A stretch of DNA of 64,000 bases from Megamerina dolium (taxonomy: Eukaryota > Arthropoda > Insecta > Diptera > Megamerinidae), in the NCBI GenBank assembly GCA_963854835.1, contig OY978526.1, positions 45,467,140-45,531,139 of the forward strand, written 5' to 3'. The notes beneath the pieces are model-generated. The model saw nothing but the letters and a program-made list of their open reading frames with translations. It did not search any database and was not told the DNA's origin. Made by a program: the position numbers and the translations under genes. This document shows, piece after piece, positions 41,886-53,758 of the stretch. Position 1 is the first letter of the stretch, and each line of letters opens with the position of its first letter.

Positions 41886-42654
41886 GGTCTGGATAGCAAT
41901 GTTTGGAGTAACATCGATTGATTTTTCATCATTTCTTGCATCATTGTTTGCATTGAGTTCATGAATTGGTTCATATTCTGAATCAATGTTTGAAGCAAAT
42001 GTTCAAGGGTACTTGGCTGTTGGGTGGGCAGTGAGTGTTTCTGCTCATTATTTACATTGCTTTGTTGGTGTGGGTTTTGTTTTAACACGCTAGCGTATGA
42101 ATTGGTTTGATTCTTGTTTGGGATTGCAGAGAAGAATTGTGTTGCATCAATATTTTGTCTCTTACTTGAGTTGGCTATCTGAGTTTGCTCAACTGGTTTT
42201 AGAGGTTGATTGCTAGCGGAGAAATTTAGCTTTAGGGTTGTATATACTGGGCAACCTCTATAATTTGCGGTGTGATTACCTCCACAATTGCTGCATTTTT
42301 TCATGCTAGCATCGCCTTTAGATTTTGGGCATATGTTTGATTTATGGAGATCTCCACAAATCACACAAACAGCTGGCAGGGTACAATATGTCTTAGTATG
42401 TCCATATTCTTGGCAGTTGCTGCACTGAGGAGGTCCAGTTCTCTTATGGGGTTCTTCGATTGTGATTTTGCGATGCAATAAATATCGAATTTTATATATG
42501 GGGTGTACTTCACCTTTTTTTAGGGGTTTTGTTTCAGGCTGAAGCTCAATACGATATAACGGTTGAGGTATATTGCTCTTGTTGAGAATGTTGAATACTG
42601 TTTTGGCTTGAAACCCTTCTTCCTGGAGGGCAAGTTTGATTTCGATTGCTTCGA
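41882..42654 (-). CDS. Jockey ORF1 (gag-like, CCHC zinc knuckles), 5'-incomplete
   Basis: Open from the truncated 5' end with no ATG: EAIEIKLALQEEGFQAKTVFNIL, PQPLYRIELQPETKPLKKGE, VHPIYKIRYLLHRKITIEE. Then come three zinc-knuckle-like motifs: CSNCQEYGHTKTYC, CVICGDLHKSNIC and CSNCGGNHTANYRGC. The C-terminal region is Gln/Asn/Ser-rich with a Met-rich helix (MNQFMNSMQTMMQEMMKNQS). Gag proteins of this clade bind element RNA and support transport and priming. The missing N-terminal third and start codon reflect 5' truncation during insertion. Confidence 0.88.
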
Positions 42655-42662
42655 ATTATTTT

Positions 42663-42990
42663 GTAGAATGTTTTCTGGGCTAGATCTAGATTTCTTCAGA
42701 TTGTGGTGTATATGGCATTTGTGGCTTTTCTCCTGCTGGGCCGCTTCATATTTTATCATTTGAGTCGTTTTTAGCAATTACTTCAGTATTTAAGCGTATT
42801 TTAGCAAATTGGGTGATATTGTTTGTAGTGCTTACAGAATTTGTATAAAGTGACGGTGCTTCTATTAGGGAACAGATGCTTGATATGCATGCCGTGGTTA
42901 CAATTCCCGTTGTGGTGGGTGTGCTTGTTGATGTAGTTGTTATAGTAATATTGCTTTGAGTTATCATATTGTATGAAGATGGCAGATCAT
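42663..42990 (-). pseudogene. N-terminal gag part of the decayed jockey (split by the young jockey)
   Basis: Minus strand from 42967: MITQSNITITTTSTSTPTTTG, a Thr/Ser-rich start, then AKIRLNTEVIAKND and a frameshift near 42745. After that come KATNAIYTT-stop-RNLDLAQKTFYK, which joins in frame to the gag at 39086 once the young element is removed. Upstream SPLSDNLNDLPSSYN is also open. The same element as 36541-39086. Confidence 0.65.
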
Positions 42991-43235
42991 TTAAATTATC
43001 AGAGAGCGGTGAAATGCGGAGAATATTTTATGTTTATTTGGTTACGTTTATTTATTTGAATAATTTGTTTCAGATTTTTTGTATACTTTAACCGTTTTAC
43101 AAATATTTTCAATTAAATAGCTATTTAACTGATATGTATGTATTTTAACAAGTTTGGTATATGTATTTTACATCTTTTTCTAAGAGTGATCAAAAACACG
43201 TCTGTTGACTTTGGCAAGATACAATGACAGACTGA
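42991..43235. other. Unannotated AT-rich spacer
   Basis: Nothing recognised. Confidence 0.3.
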
Positions 43236-43470
43236 GAGGATGCTTGGAGTTTTCGAGGGAAAAGTTCTGCGCAGGATCTTGGCACCGATTGCGTTTATGG
43301 TGAGTACCGAATACCGAGGTAAAACGAAGAGCTGCACGCTGACATTGACATAGTCAGGCGACCAAGTGTTGGGTAACCTGCCTACGCTTGGAATATCCAA
43401 TTGGCGCCGCGTTATATGTTCGGCCTAAATCGATCATCGGTTGTTATGGCCACATAAGAAGAAGAAAAAG
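43236..43470 (+). pseudogene. RTE-like LINE 3'-end fragment
   Basis: Degenerate C-terminus (ERMLGVFEGKVLRRIL, then LGISNWRR) followed by the diagnostic 3' UTR 'cggcctaaatcgat', 'cggttgttatggccacataa' and a modified tail 'gaagaagaaaaag'. Internal deletions separate the coding pieces. Confidence 0.8.
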
Positions 43471-44565
43471 TATAACGACATCCATCTAGATTTGGATGTA
43501 ATATTGATAAGTCCTCTCTTTTTTTGAAGTCCATTAATAATGAACTTTTTAAGATTTTCTTATGTGCATATTTTAATAATTCATTCTTTGTCTTCTTATA
43601 AACAATGCTGGTATAATAATTGTAGTCGTATCTGCTGCTGTTATCATTGTGCCGTTACGGCCATACATCAATCAATTTTGAATATGTCTTTAAATGTCAA
43701 CAAAAATTACCGACATCATGCCACGTGAGCCAACATTCAAATAGCTATATGCCTATATTGTTACAGTTCAGTCTGTCTACTGTTGCTGTTGTTCTTACAG
43801 TTCGATTACAAGGAACGCACAATGACAATGTAATAATAAAAAGCAGCAGACTGAACAAAATAAATTATTTACAAAACGCCTGTAACATTCACGATCAAGA
43901 GAGATGAAAGGAAGGGGAACTTATGAAAAACAAAAAAACGTTACGTTATGTGCATTGTATACCTATGTCGGATGGCAGTACACTTTCATATGTAATTACA
44001 ATGAAATATTAAATTTTTAATTGGATCGATGAGAAGCAAATTTAAAATGTAGCTACCGGCAACAGTAGCAGCACTTACAGCAGGTAGTAGCATGAGCAGC
44101 AGCAGACAATGATAGCATATGAAAGCGGTACAGAAAATTGTGTGCGACAGCAATAAAGCCAGATTTCTTTATTTCATGCGGGTGGGAGAGTGTTCCAGTT
44201 GAGTAGACACACTGGCACACATGCATACATATCGTAATTATGACTATAAGATTCCTGTAGTGAGAATAGCTAGCGACGAATTACTAAATTCAATAGCTAT
44301 TGGTGTCCCTCTTCAATCTACTTTCTTTGTTTTCAACTAGCGAATGGAGTAAATTGGTGTAAATTGGAGGATAGTATAAAAACACGAAAAAATTGCTTGA
44401 ACAAAATTTCTATTCACGACAGAAAAAGAAAATATAAAATGCAATATATCCGTTTTTCCGTCGTCTACCGAATGTGGCTACCGGCCACGTTTGCTGGATC
44501 ATACTTCAACGCACATTCACTAAGATTTTCGCCTAAATATGTGTATATTAAATGTACATATTTAA
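43471..44565. other. Unannotated region
   Basis: No gene recognised. A CAG/CAT-rich patch at 44060-44110 ('agtagcagcacttacagcagg', 'agcagcagcagac') is low-complexity without a long frame. Confidence 0.35.
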
Positions 44566-45427
44566 AGAGAGCGGTCCCAGAACTACCCGACATAACAAAG
44601 AAAACAACAAATTTGGGAACATTTTTCTTTATTCCTCCTTTTAGCTCTATACGCTTTTCCCAGCGATATTCTAGCTCTTTAAAATAGCCACCTACCGAAG
44701 ACTCTACCTCTTCATTCTTTGCAAATCTTCTACCACCAAGCCATTTTTTCAAATTCAAATGGGAATAGAAAATAACTCGAAGGAGCTAAATTTGGCTAAT
44801 AAGGTGAAACAACACTTTCTTTTTCACCAAATGCGGCCGTTTTTCTTTAATTTTATCACTTAAACGCTGCAACAAATTAGCACAATACTCGCCGTTGATT
44901 ATTTTTCCATTTTGAAGATAATCAATAAAAATTATCCCACAAAACAGACGCCATATCCTTGTCTGCAGATGGAACTGCCTTCGCCTTCTTTGGACACGAT
45001 TCTCCCCTTCCACTCCACCATCTCCAAATTTTCGGTCAATATACGATATATAGCACTTTTTGAAATGCCTGTAATTTCACCTAGCTCACGCACCTTCAGC
45101 TTGTTTAAACTCTGCCACCCAATATTTTACGGTAGTAAACGAAGGTGGAGACTCCCCCAGAATAGAATCTATTTCGGCTTTAATATTCGTTGGACTGAGA
45201 CCTTTCAAATGAAAGCTTTGAATTACATAACGGTGACCAATTTTTTCCATGTTTTTAAATTCACTGTGGTCGTTAACTTTCGATGGCTTAAAAAAAATAC
45301 TAAACAACGTGGCGTTTTGAAACTTGAAACATATGTTTTATAAAGTTGTCACTTTTCACCAAAGTAATTTTTTTAAACTACTGCCCCCATCTATATGTCA
45401 GGTCAGGTAGTTCTGGCACTGCCCTCA
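44566..45427 (-). mobile_element. Internally deleted mariner with imperfect terminal repeats
   Basis: About 860 bp between imperfect inverted ends containing CCAGAACTACC (left end 44566-44596, right end 45395-45427 on the opposite strand). The minus strand encodes, in order: MEKIGHRYVIQSFHLKGLSPTNIKAEIDS and PSFTTVKYWVAEFKQ (HTH region, 45086-45250), GIIFIDYLQNGKIINGEYCANLLQRLSDKIKEKRPHL with VLFH (44800-44930), then LKKWLGGRRFAKNEEVES and RWEKRIELKG (44590-44758). Sequence after VLFH, including the second and third catalytic Asp, and most of the region carrying the first are missing. Non-autonomous relic of a classical mariner. Confidence 0.82.
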
Positions 45428-45810
45428 TAATATATGTGCAATACTTTTGTAAAAACTCACAAGTCATCCAGAACAACATTACATTACACACACACACACA
45501 CATACACATACCCAACAAACCAAAAGCTTCGAATTTTAAATGAAATCGTTATACATTTTTGAAAATCTTTGTCGGAAACAAATCGAGCGACACAGTTGCA
45601 TATGAAGAGTACGTAATTGTATTGAAAGAACCTGGATCGTGTTTCAAGGGCTTCGTAATGCCCACTAATAAAAGTTATTTGACTTTGATCTATCGCTATT
45701 CCATTAACACAGGCAAAAAAAAAAAATGGAGTTGTACTCCAATGTGAACGGTTTTTGCAACGCCTATTGTACTGGTTTGTGTGTCTGTTTTCATTTTAAT
45801 GAATTACTGT
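45428..45810. other. Unannotated spacer with (CA)n
   Basis: A short CA microsatellite at about 45485-45502; no gene recognised. Confidence 0.35.
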
Positions 45811-45816
45811 TTATAG

Positions 45817-46335
45817 CATTGGTAGAGAGCATTATTGGCAAAGGCCAGAAACTTTTTCGAGAGTTATCGGAAAGGAAAGTGATATTTGTGAAACTATGTC
45901 GGTAATTCATAATTAACACATTAATTTTACTATTTTTTAGGTCGTCGTCCGTGCCGGACAATATTAAAGATTGGAACATTCGTAGCGACCAGGTCAATAG
46001 TGCTGAGTGTGATAGACATTTGGATAGTAAACTTTATCCGCTGGAACATATTTGCATCAAGACTTCTCCGCTTGTACGTGACGAAATAATTGGTACAGTT
46101 TGTGATGACGATGATGTACGCACTCTTCTGCTTTCTCGTAAGAGTAAACCGATAGCCACATATTTGAATGCGTATAGTGCAGTCGTTTCTTTTCGGAATC
46201 TGTAAAAAAAGTCATACAGGATTCTATCCAGGCAAATGATTATGTTGCAAGAACACCATTTTGCCATAAATCGTGGCATCGTTTCACAAAACTGGACGCA
46301 CTCAAAGATTTTAAAGAAAACTAAATCTATGAAAT
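45817..46335 (+). pseudogene. Exon-like, unidentified coding sequence (frameshifted)
   Basis: Not recognised. The frame 45941-46205 reads SSSVPDNIKDWNIRSDQV, LYPLEHICIKTSPLVRDEII and ATYLNAYSAVVSF, with unbiased composition unlike the low-complexity frames nearby. After a frame change near 46190 it continues as SESVKKVIQDSIQANDYVAR and CHKSWHRFTKLDALKDFKEN before a stop at about 46322. Upstream, 45817-45901 is open in a compatible phase (LVESIIGKGQKLFRELSERK), separated by 39 bp bounded by gt...ag and preceded by 'ctgtttatag'. That gap is short for a fly intron. No transposon motif is seen, so it may be a decayed host-gene fragment or a real gene with sequence errors. Confidence 0.4.
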
Positions 46336-46385
46336 TAATGGAAATTAGTAAGATTTCAATATAATGAAAATACTTACTTTGCACT

Positions 46386-47065
46386 GCTCGACATTCTTTT
46401 CGGATTCAGCGTGGTCTTATTATCCTAGAAAAGTTACTTTCAACTCTGTACCAAACAGAAAAGTGTTTTCTGTCGAATTGTATTGTAATTGTATTAAATT
46501 ATTTGGTTAAACTATCAAAAGGTAGATAATCAGCTGATTTAGATGGTTTTAGGATTATTGGAAAGGTATTTATGAGCTTTTTTAGTTTCCATGATCAGTT
46601 GTTAAGTTTTTGTGAAATAAAAAAGGCCAAACGATCTTCAACATTGGTCTAGCGGTAAAAAAAGGATTAATTTTCTTTAAAAATTGACAATTTGGTGACG
46701 GAAATAGATAGTCTTCATTCACACCTTTCCATCAAGTTCCTATTTATCAATTTGAGGTGAAGGCTGACTGATTTACGAGCTATTGTAATATAGGTTAGAG
46801 TAAATTTCTCTAAAAATATCACATTTAATTTTCTGGTACACTATACGGACCCTTTTTTGAAAAAGGGTAGAGCCGACATTAAAAAAGTTTTCCACACAGA
46901 AACGTGCTTTTGAGAAAGTTAATATCTTGCGGATAAGTACAAAACAAGTGCTTGTTCAGAAGAGCATCAAAAACACCAAAATGTTGCAAGTTTAACATAC
47001 ATATGTATTTAATATCTGTTTCAAGTTAAATATGTATTATACTAAATATTCCAAAAGTGGCCGAA
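46386..47065. other. Unannotated AT-rich spacer
   Basis: No gene or repeat recognised. Confidence 0.35.
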
Positions 47066-47069
47066 GTTA

Positions 47070-48425
47070 TAATGATAACCAAGCGAGGTAAATCAGCACA
47101 CAATATCGCTTCTTACAGGTCAATATCACTGCCACCACTCTAATGCAAACTCCGTGAGAAGTTGATTATCACGAGGCTGATGCCAATAATTCAACAAATC
47201 AAATTGATATCATTACTCATTTCGGTTTTAGATGCAACCAATCTACAATTGAACAATTTGATTGAATTGTAATTATAATAGAAGAAGTACTTGAAGGAAA
47301 ACAGTTCTGTTCTACAGTATTCCTGTATTATTGACACAATAGTTAATAGCTATGTATGCGTACTTTTTATTGTGATTTATAAAAAAATAATATACACTAT
47401 ATATGTACATTTAAATGTAAATATTAATAAGATCTACGAAAGGATATTATGGCGTAGAATGGCGCGATTAAGATAGAAGGATCGAATAATATGAATATCA
47501 GTCGATCGTCGCATGATAGGCGAATATTATATCATACAAGGAATTTATGCAGAGAGTCAGGATGGCCGTATGGTAAGTATGAAATTCAGGTAAGTAAATA
47601 AAAGGTAAGTATTTATTTAATTTAACTAATATTTTCCCTTTCCTTCAGGGACCAACCATATGACTTCTCTAAAGTCTAACACGAAGGACTGCTTTATAAA
47701 CTTGGACCAAATGTGCCAAGTCAAATATGCGATTTCATAAAATCATATTTAACTGATAGATATTGTAGATTAATACTAGATGACTCTTGTTCAAGCGTTC
47801 TTTGCAAGGTATTGGAATTGGTCCACTACGATTAATATACCAATTCCAGAAAATTGCAATATTGCTACATTTTCTGATGATACAGACCTTATTCCAGGTA
47901 ATGAAAATGCTAAAACTTCCACTGGAATTCTGTGTTCCGCTGTTGATATCTACCATTGGACATTGTTATACCGGATCAAATGAAGTCATACAAAATCAGC
48001 TCATATTGCTTTCACAATCAAGTAAATTCAATATCACAAACTATGTACAGATCAAATTGATATACCAGAAAAAATTAACACAAAGGTTTTGTTTAATTGG
48101 AAAAAAACCCAGTCCTGTCGATGTATAACAAATTATTATTTTACAAACAAGTTCTGAAACCCATATGGACTGACGATATCCAGCTGTGAAGAGAATGATT
48201 ATTTAAAGATTTCAGAATGAATTATTAAGGGACATTGTCCACGCACCCTGTTACATTCTTAACTCTGATTTGCACCGAGACCATGCGGTTGATACTGTTG
48301 AAAGCACGATGAAAATTTGTATATTAACACATGAAGCCAGTCTAAGGATGAATGTTAATGAAGAATCTTCCTGACTAGCCAACTCTAACCAGACTTAAAC
48401 GGCCATATACATTAAAAAAAAATGT
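47070..48425 (+). pseudogene. Old jockey-clade LINE fragment (RT to C-terminus)
   Basis: Plus-strand pieces: KRGKSAHNIASYRSISLPPL and REKLIITRLMPII (47070-47200), QFCSTVFL (47300), an unrelated or decayed interval of about 330 bp, then LLYKLGPNVPSQICDFIKSYLTDRY (47690-47765). IPIPENCNIATFSDDTDLI (47840-47895) corresponds to the family's FADD box, with Ser for Ala. The C-terminus (NSDLHRDHAVDTVESTMKICILTHEASLRM) runs to about 48370, with 'attaaaaaaaaa' at 48410. Heavily frameshifted. A different, older family from the 39-42 kb jockey. Confidence 0.7.
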
Positions 48426-48429
48426 GGTG

Positions 48430-49920
48430 TCAACAGACTATTTCTAATCAATATTAATCAATCCTTAATATTTTCCTATGCGAAACAACATTTTTGTTAG
48501 TACTTTTCACTAATTGTTTTTTTATATGTGCATACTTATATTCAGACATTATGCGATAGTAGTATTATTGTATATTTATGAAAAAAAAAATTCGTATTTG
48601 TTTATTCAAGTTAAAAGTGGGACACTTGGAAAAATTGTGTTGATTAAAAATATATGCACCTATAGTTATAGTGGAATAGTGGAAAGTGAAAAAAGGAAAT
48701 CTTTATTTTATATATTTCGCTTTTTTGTTGAATACATTTTAAAGAGGGTAGTATAAAGTTGCTGTTGTTTGAACGCTTGAATTTTAATTAATTTAGAATT
48801 TTCCTACGGCAAACATACACATATTTATATGAATAATATATGCTACATGTACGTGCATGCATAGTCCCACAATTACATGTGCTGTACATAAAATGCAGAC
48901 CGTGCTCACGTGAGATGCTATACTTAACAAATGGTTAAATTAAATGTATATACATAAGTGCTAGAGGAGGCATATGAGTAACATCGAATTGGGTAGGCGA
49001 CAGAGAGGAAGAACTTTTTGCAATAGTGATGTGGCTGATGTAGTTGTTATTGCCATCTTCCATTAGCATAATAATCTGCTTTTAAAATACACAATGTATA
49101 TATACATATCTGTGTGTGTGTGACTGTGAATGTGCATGTATTTGTGATTCGCACAGATTTCAACAGTTAATAGTCGAAAATATGTTAATGTATGAGTGCA
49201 TGTATATATGTATGTGACACAAAAAATCTTCTTATCGAGGAATGTGTGTGAGTTTGTTTTTTTTCGTTTTGTTTTTCTCACTCATATTGTCGTTTTTGTA
49301 CGATTATGCTCACTGTTGCACGGGCATGATGAGTAGGTAAGCGGCATTAGCATGGGGAACAATTAAACGAGTAAGTTTGCTTGTATATTGTGTACGTACA
49401 TAAATAAATACGTATAAATGTATAAATAATATGTATGCCTGTTGGCACAAATGCACATGTGCATTTGTAAAATTCTTTTTACATTTATTGTTTGAATCGA
49501 ATATAAAGAAGACAAAGTAGAAATAGAACAACAACAAAAAAACACATGGTGTGGAAATTTACAATAAATATGTACTGTGTTTTATATGTGTGAAACAATT
49601 ACAACTCCATGAAAAGTGAAACCCACGATGATAATAATATAAACACGTTTTGTGGTAAACTTAATGTGTACCTATTCTTATGAATACCAAGCGAGTTTTT
49701 TACACACAAAGCATTGTAAATTAAATTTCAAAGGCGTCACATGTTAGTAAATGTTACCAATGAAGGATATACGAGTACGATATGTATAGAAATTAAAAAT
49801 ACAAGTGTTAGATAGTATTTTATATTTTGTTCCATCGGTTCATGGCATTAAGATGGAATATTATTTTGGGCTAATATAATTATGGTTATATCATGCTCAC
49901 GCACTTTTGTGAACGAACAA
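48430..49920. other. Unannotated AT/GT-rich region
   Basis: No gene recognised. Repeated 'tgtatgt/acatatg' words and short GT runs near 49110 and 49240 give chance frames of 60-75 codons. Confidence 0.4.
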
Positions 49921-49922
49921 CG

Positions 49923-50640
49923 CTTGCAGATTCTTGAATTTAATGATAAAAATTCGTGCTCGGTGAAATGCATCGTGCACCTCTTCCATTTTATGGTCAG
50001 TTTGGGCGACCTTTTGAGGAGGCTATTTGGAATCTTGTGACTAAATTTCGCACCAAATTTACATTATTCGACGTTAAACCACCAACAGAGTGCGGACAGA
50101 GGAAAATATCGCAGCAGTATCTCCACTGGGTGGAAAATTTTGCGGATTTGGGTGTTAAAAATACAGCCGGTTGAAGAATTGAAGCCACACGACCTACCAC
50201 AACCGCTAACATTTGGTGAATGGGCGCTGGCAAAGTTGAATGAAGATCCACTTTTTTTATTGGAAAATTGTGTTCAGCGGCGAAGTCCATTTCTGGTTGA
50301 ATTTATACATGAACAACCAAAATTGCCCTTTTTGGAGTGAAGAGCAGCCAGAAGCATTATAAGAACTGCCAATGCATCCCAAAAAATGCATTCTTTGGTG
50401 TGGATTATGGGCCGGTGGCATCACTGGACCGTACTCTTTCAAAGACGACGAAGGCAGAAACGTTACTTTGAATGCCTTTAGACTATTTTTTGTGGGGCTA
50501 TGTTAAGATTCATGTCTATAGCGACAAGCCTGCAACGGTTGTCGCACTGGAAGCCAGCATTAAAGAATTTATTCGTGGGATACCGGCCGATATGTTGGAG
50601 AGAGTATGCCAAAATTGGACCTAGCGTCAATATTATTATC
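49923..50640 (+). pseudogene. Mariner-type transposase pseudogene, second DD41D-like lineage
   Basis: Read across frames: RTKFTLFDVKPPTE, DLGVKNTAGVEELKPHDLPQ, TFGEWALAKLNEDPLF, WKIVFSGEVHFWLN (family FSDEAHFWLNG; catalytic Asp is Gly), QNC-FWSEEQPEAL, ELPMHPKK, LWCGLWAGGITGPYSFKDDEGRNVTLN. A large deletion then removes the second catalytic region and sequence resumes at LWGYVKIHVYSDKPA and IPADMLERVCQNW. Several stops. Same family as the tail at 5400-5605. Confidence 0.75.
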
Positions 50641-53600
50641 CACTATTAATCTACGTGCCAAATATTATTTTCATAGATGTAATATTATGTAATTTCTACG
50701 AATTACAAATCAAAAATATCGAAAATATATACACTTTCCTACCTAGTCTTGCCTCAAATGTGGATACAACTGTAAACGCAGCTTGTTCTCTACAAATGCT
50801 CTAAACCATTTCAGTATGGTTTCAGTCGTCGTAATGGAATGGTCGGAGAAAGAGAATCGTATTGCCGTTATTGCTTTTCATAAGTGTGCAATAGAAAGAT
50901 CTCGTATTTTTGATAGGGAGTATGCACGTGAATTGGTCTAAATGATTGAATGAAAAAATATCAAAGATCAAGAATTCTGTGTAAGAGTTAAAATCATGTT
51001 TATCCTAGTCTCATGATGGTGGTAGTCATATTGTTTATTTTAAATTTAACAAAGACCCCCTTTTGTTTAAAATTTGAAACAAGAAATTATGTAAAATTCC
51101 ATCTTAAATAATTAAATTTATATTGTTTTCCACTTATTAGTAAAATATGATGCTTATAGAATGACATGTGGTTTTGTGCGTTATATTAGGTAGCGAAAAT
51201 TTGAGAAAAAAAAAAATAACAAATAAAAAATTCATGGTTATTAATTATTTTTTAAGAGCTAACATCTGTTAGAATGGCTGCATAGCGCACTAGCAACTGA
51301 AAAATGCGGTGGTGGTGCAAAATTAGTTAAGCAAACTATATACAAAAGAATTCGGTAGCAATCGGTGTCATTATATACTGAAGCTCATCTTCTCAGCTAT
51401 AGTAACTTTATCATCACTGACCTCATCTTTGAGCACCTGATGAAAATTAATACGACTCTGTAGTTGGCCAGCATTTTCGAGACACTCATACCTCTCATTC
51501 TCTGTCCCTGAAAAATCTAGAGATAATGCAAATGGTGTAAAGGAAAAGAAATGATGATAAGAAAACTAAGACAAGGCAGTGAGTAGAAAATCCCACGAAT
51601 AGTAGAAGAGGAAAATATCTATTCAAAAAATGCCATTTAAGTAATTGAAGAATTATAATTTGACTACATATGAGAAATTGAATGCGAGCACAGAAATGCG
51701 AAATTCAACAACTAGATTAATAATAGGAAGAATTGTGAGAATGAAAAAATGTACTATATTTTGAAATGCAGGCTTTAGTACTCCAGTAGCATTCATGTTT
51801 GAAGATATAAGGACATACATACACATATGTATATTAAGGTACCTCACCAAGAAAAACTTATGTTTTACTATTACCTGTCGTGGCATGAAGTTTGGTTACG
51901 TAGACGTAATAATGTTTTATGAGCTAAAGCGTTTTGAAAACACATCCGAAACTGAGTTTTCTAGAAAAAAATTCCGGTTTAAACATTTTTACAAATAATC
52001 GGTTTATAGAATCGGTCTATCTGCTGATAGACTCAAGATAGCTCAATTTTTAGAAAATGTTTTAATTAAATCATATTTCGCTGGCAAAACAGAAACTATT
52101 TCTTTTCGTATGAATGGTGAGACATCTTAATGTAATAGTATACAAAAAGTAATACCCAATCAGATCGAATCAATACATCAAAATAGCTAAGTCAGGCAAA
52201 CACGAAAACGAATAAGCGAACAACGAAGTGCAGTATAATTTCCATTAGTTTCAACACTCCTTGCTGTGTGAGAAAGTATTTGGAAAATATACAAGCCAAA
52301 AACGCCCTTAAGACATGTCTAAACCGGGTTATGGTAATTCTACCAACCGGTTCGAACGAGCACTTGCAAATTGTGGCGTAGTAAGGGCACAGTAACAGCA
52401 ACTGTAGCACTATACCAAGAACAATGGCTTTGCCAACAAAGGGTGAAAATGGAGTATGAAGAGAGCAGACAAAAGACAAATTTCACTTTGGCGAAGATAG
52501 ATTGCCAAAGGAATTGCTATTGTACAATGAAATCATTCCAATAACAATGCATGTCAATAAATGATAATGCAGACTGGCAAGTAGAAAGGCCGTCGATACG
52601 CTGAATTGATAAGTAAAAAATTTAAGGTGCAGTGGTATACGAAGTAAGAGTGTTTAGTGGAAAGCTTCTGTATATGAATTTTGAAAGAAAGGCAGATTTT
52701 ATAGAATCGTAAGCTGGCTAGTTTCATTCGATTATGAAAAAAATATATCAGGTATGAAATAGTTAGAAGAAAGCACACATTTTATTGTGTTTTTTTCACT
52801 ATTCTTGACTTTATGGTGTGTTTACTTATACATATATATATATGTATATATATATATATAGCCAGTGCAACAGAAATAACAATAAAAAAGAAAAACGAAA
52901 ACTAGCAATTGAAGATGGAATACAGGCTGCATTGCTGCCGCATATAAATTTGGCAGAATGCTAACATAAATCAAAGTTTGACATTCACCCAAATGTCGGC
53001 TATTTCTCTGTGCTTCGTAAATCCTTATCGAATATATTATAGCTAATACATATACTGATGCAAAAATTTGTCTCACATTGAATACAAATATTGAAATTGA
53101 ATTTATTTTGTTAAGAATTCTATGGGATGAGTCATCCCTCTAGAAGCTGGATGCTATAGAACTTGCAAATAAAGACTTTATTGTCTCTGGTTAAATAATT
53201 GTTTATGGTACAATTGCAAGTTCCATTTTTTTTGCAATATCTAATTGATCGATTTATAATAAAGATAATTAATCAATTTAATAATTCCCTGGATATAAAC
53301 ATGATTTGGCATTGAACGTGTTATGTGCAGGTGTCAAATTCTCAAGCTGTTGATATTTTCACTACAGTCTAGACCACTCTCTTCGAACGTGTACCACAGT
53401 GTTCCGAACATAATTATTTTATAGCTGAATAAATGCCATCCAATCAAGCAATTTACCAGAGACATGTAAGCTGTTTGATTATAATACGTTTAAATATGTC
53501 GATTTAAGCGCGAATCTCATATAAGTGCCACTTATACACTTTTCGATACTCGTCGCCTAGGCAATACCCTGAGTAGAATCTTCATTTCGAAAACCTATAG

Positions 53601-53670
53601 AAACTCTAAATTTCTGACGAAAATTAGTCAATATTGTGCGTTGTACAGTGTGAGTGATTTATGGAGCGAA
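50641..53670. other. Unannotated 3-kb AT-rich region
   Basis: No gene or mobile element recognised. A (TA)n tract lies at about 52828-52861. Open frames are short (under 100 codons) and without domain resemblance. Confidence 0.4.
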
Positions 53671-53671
53671 A

Positions 53672-53758
53672 AACAGAGATGGCTGGCGAAGCATGTTATT
53701 TTCGGCCTAAATCGATATTCGGTTGTTATGGCCACATAAGTAAGTACGTAAGTAAGTA
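53672..53758 (+). mobile_element. Extreme 3' end of an RTE-like element
   Basis: 'aacagagatggctggcgaag' followed by 'ttttcggcctaaatcgatat', 'cggttgttatggccacataa' and a (GTAA)n tail with one 'gtac' variant. Only about 60 bp plus tail: a severely 5'-truncated insertion, nearly identical to the 61 kb copy. Confidence 0.88.

Larger units (their letters stand above)
39095..42654 (-). mobile_element. Young jockey LINE, 5'-truncated in ORF1, with 8-bp TSD
   Basis: About 3.56 kb. ATTATTTT flanks it at 39087-39094 and 42655-42662. Removing the element restores a continuous gag frame of the host jockey remnant across the site (QKTFYK / IIDYWLGSQKENNSNRF), which supports the boundaries. 3' end: AATAAA plus A-runs (T-runs at 39098-39117 and 39125-39137). 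ORF2 is intact; ORF1 lacks its beginning. Close relative of the copies at 8055-8905 and 34665-35280. Confidence 0.87.

Noticed and set aside
42520..42777. 85-codon minus frame beginning MLKTTQ
   Set aside because: It spans the junction between the old gag and the young jockey in a frame that matches neither; chimeric chance frame.
44912..45343. 143-codon plus frame
   Set aside because: Antisense to the mariner coding blocks at 44566-45427.
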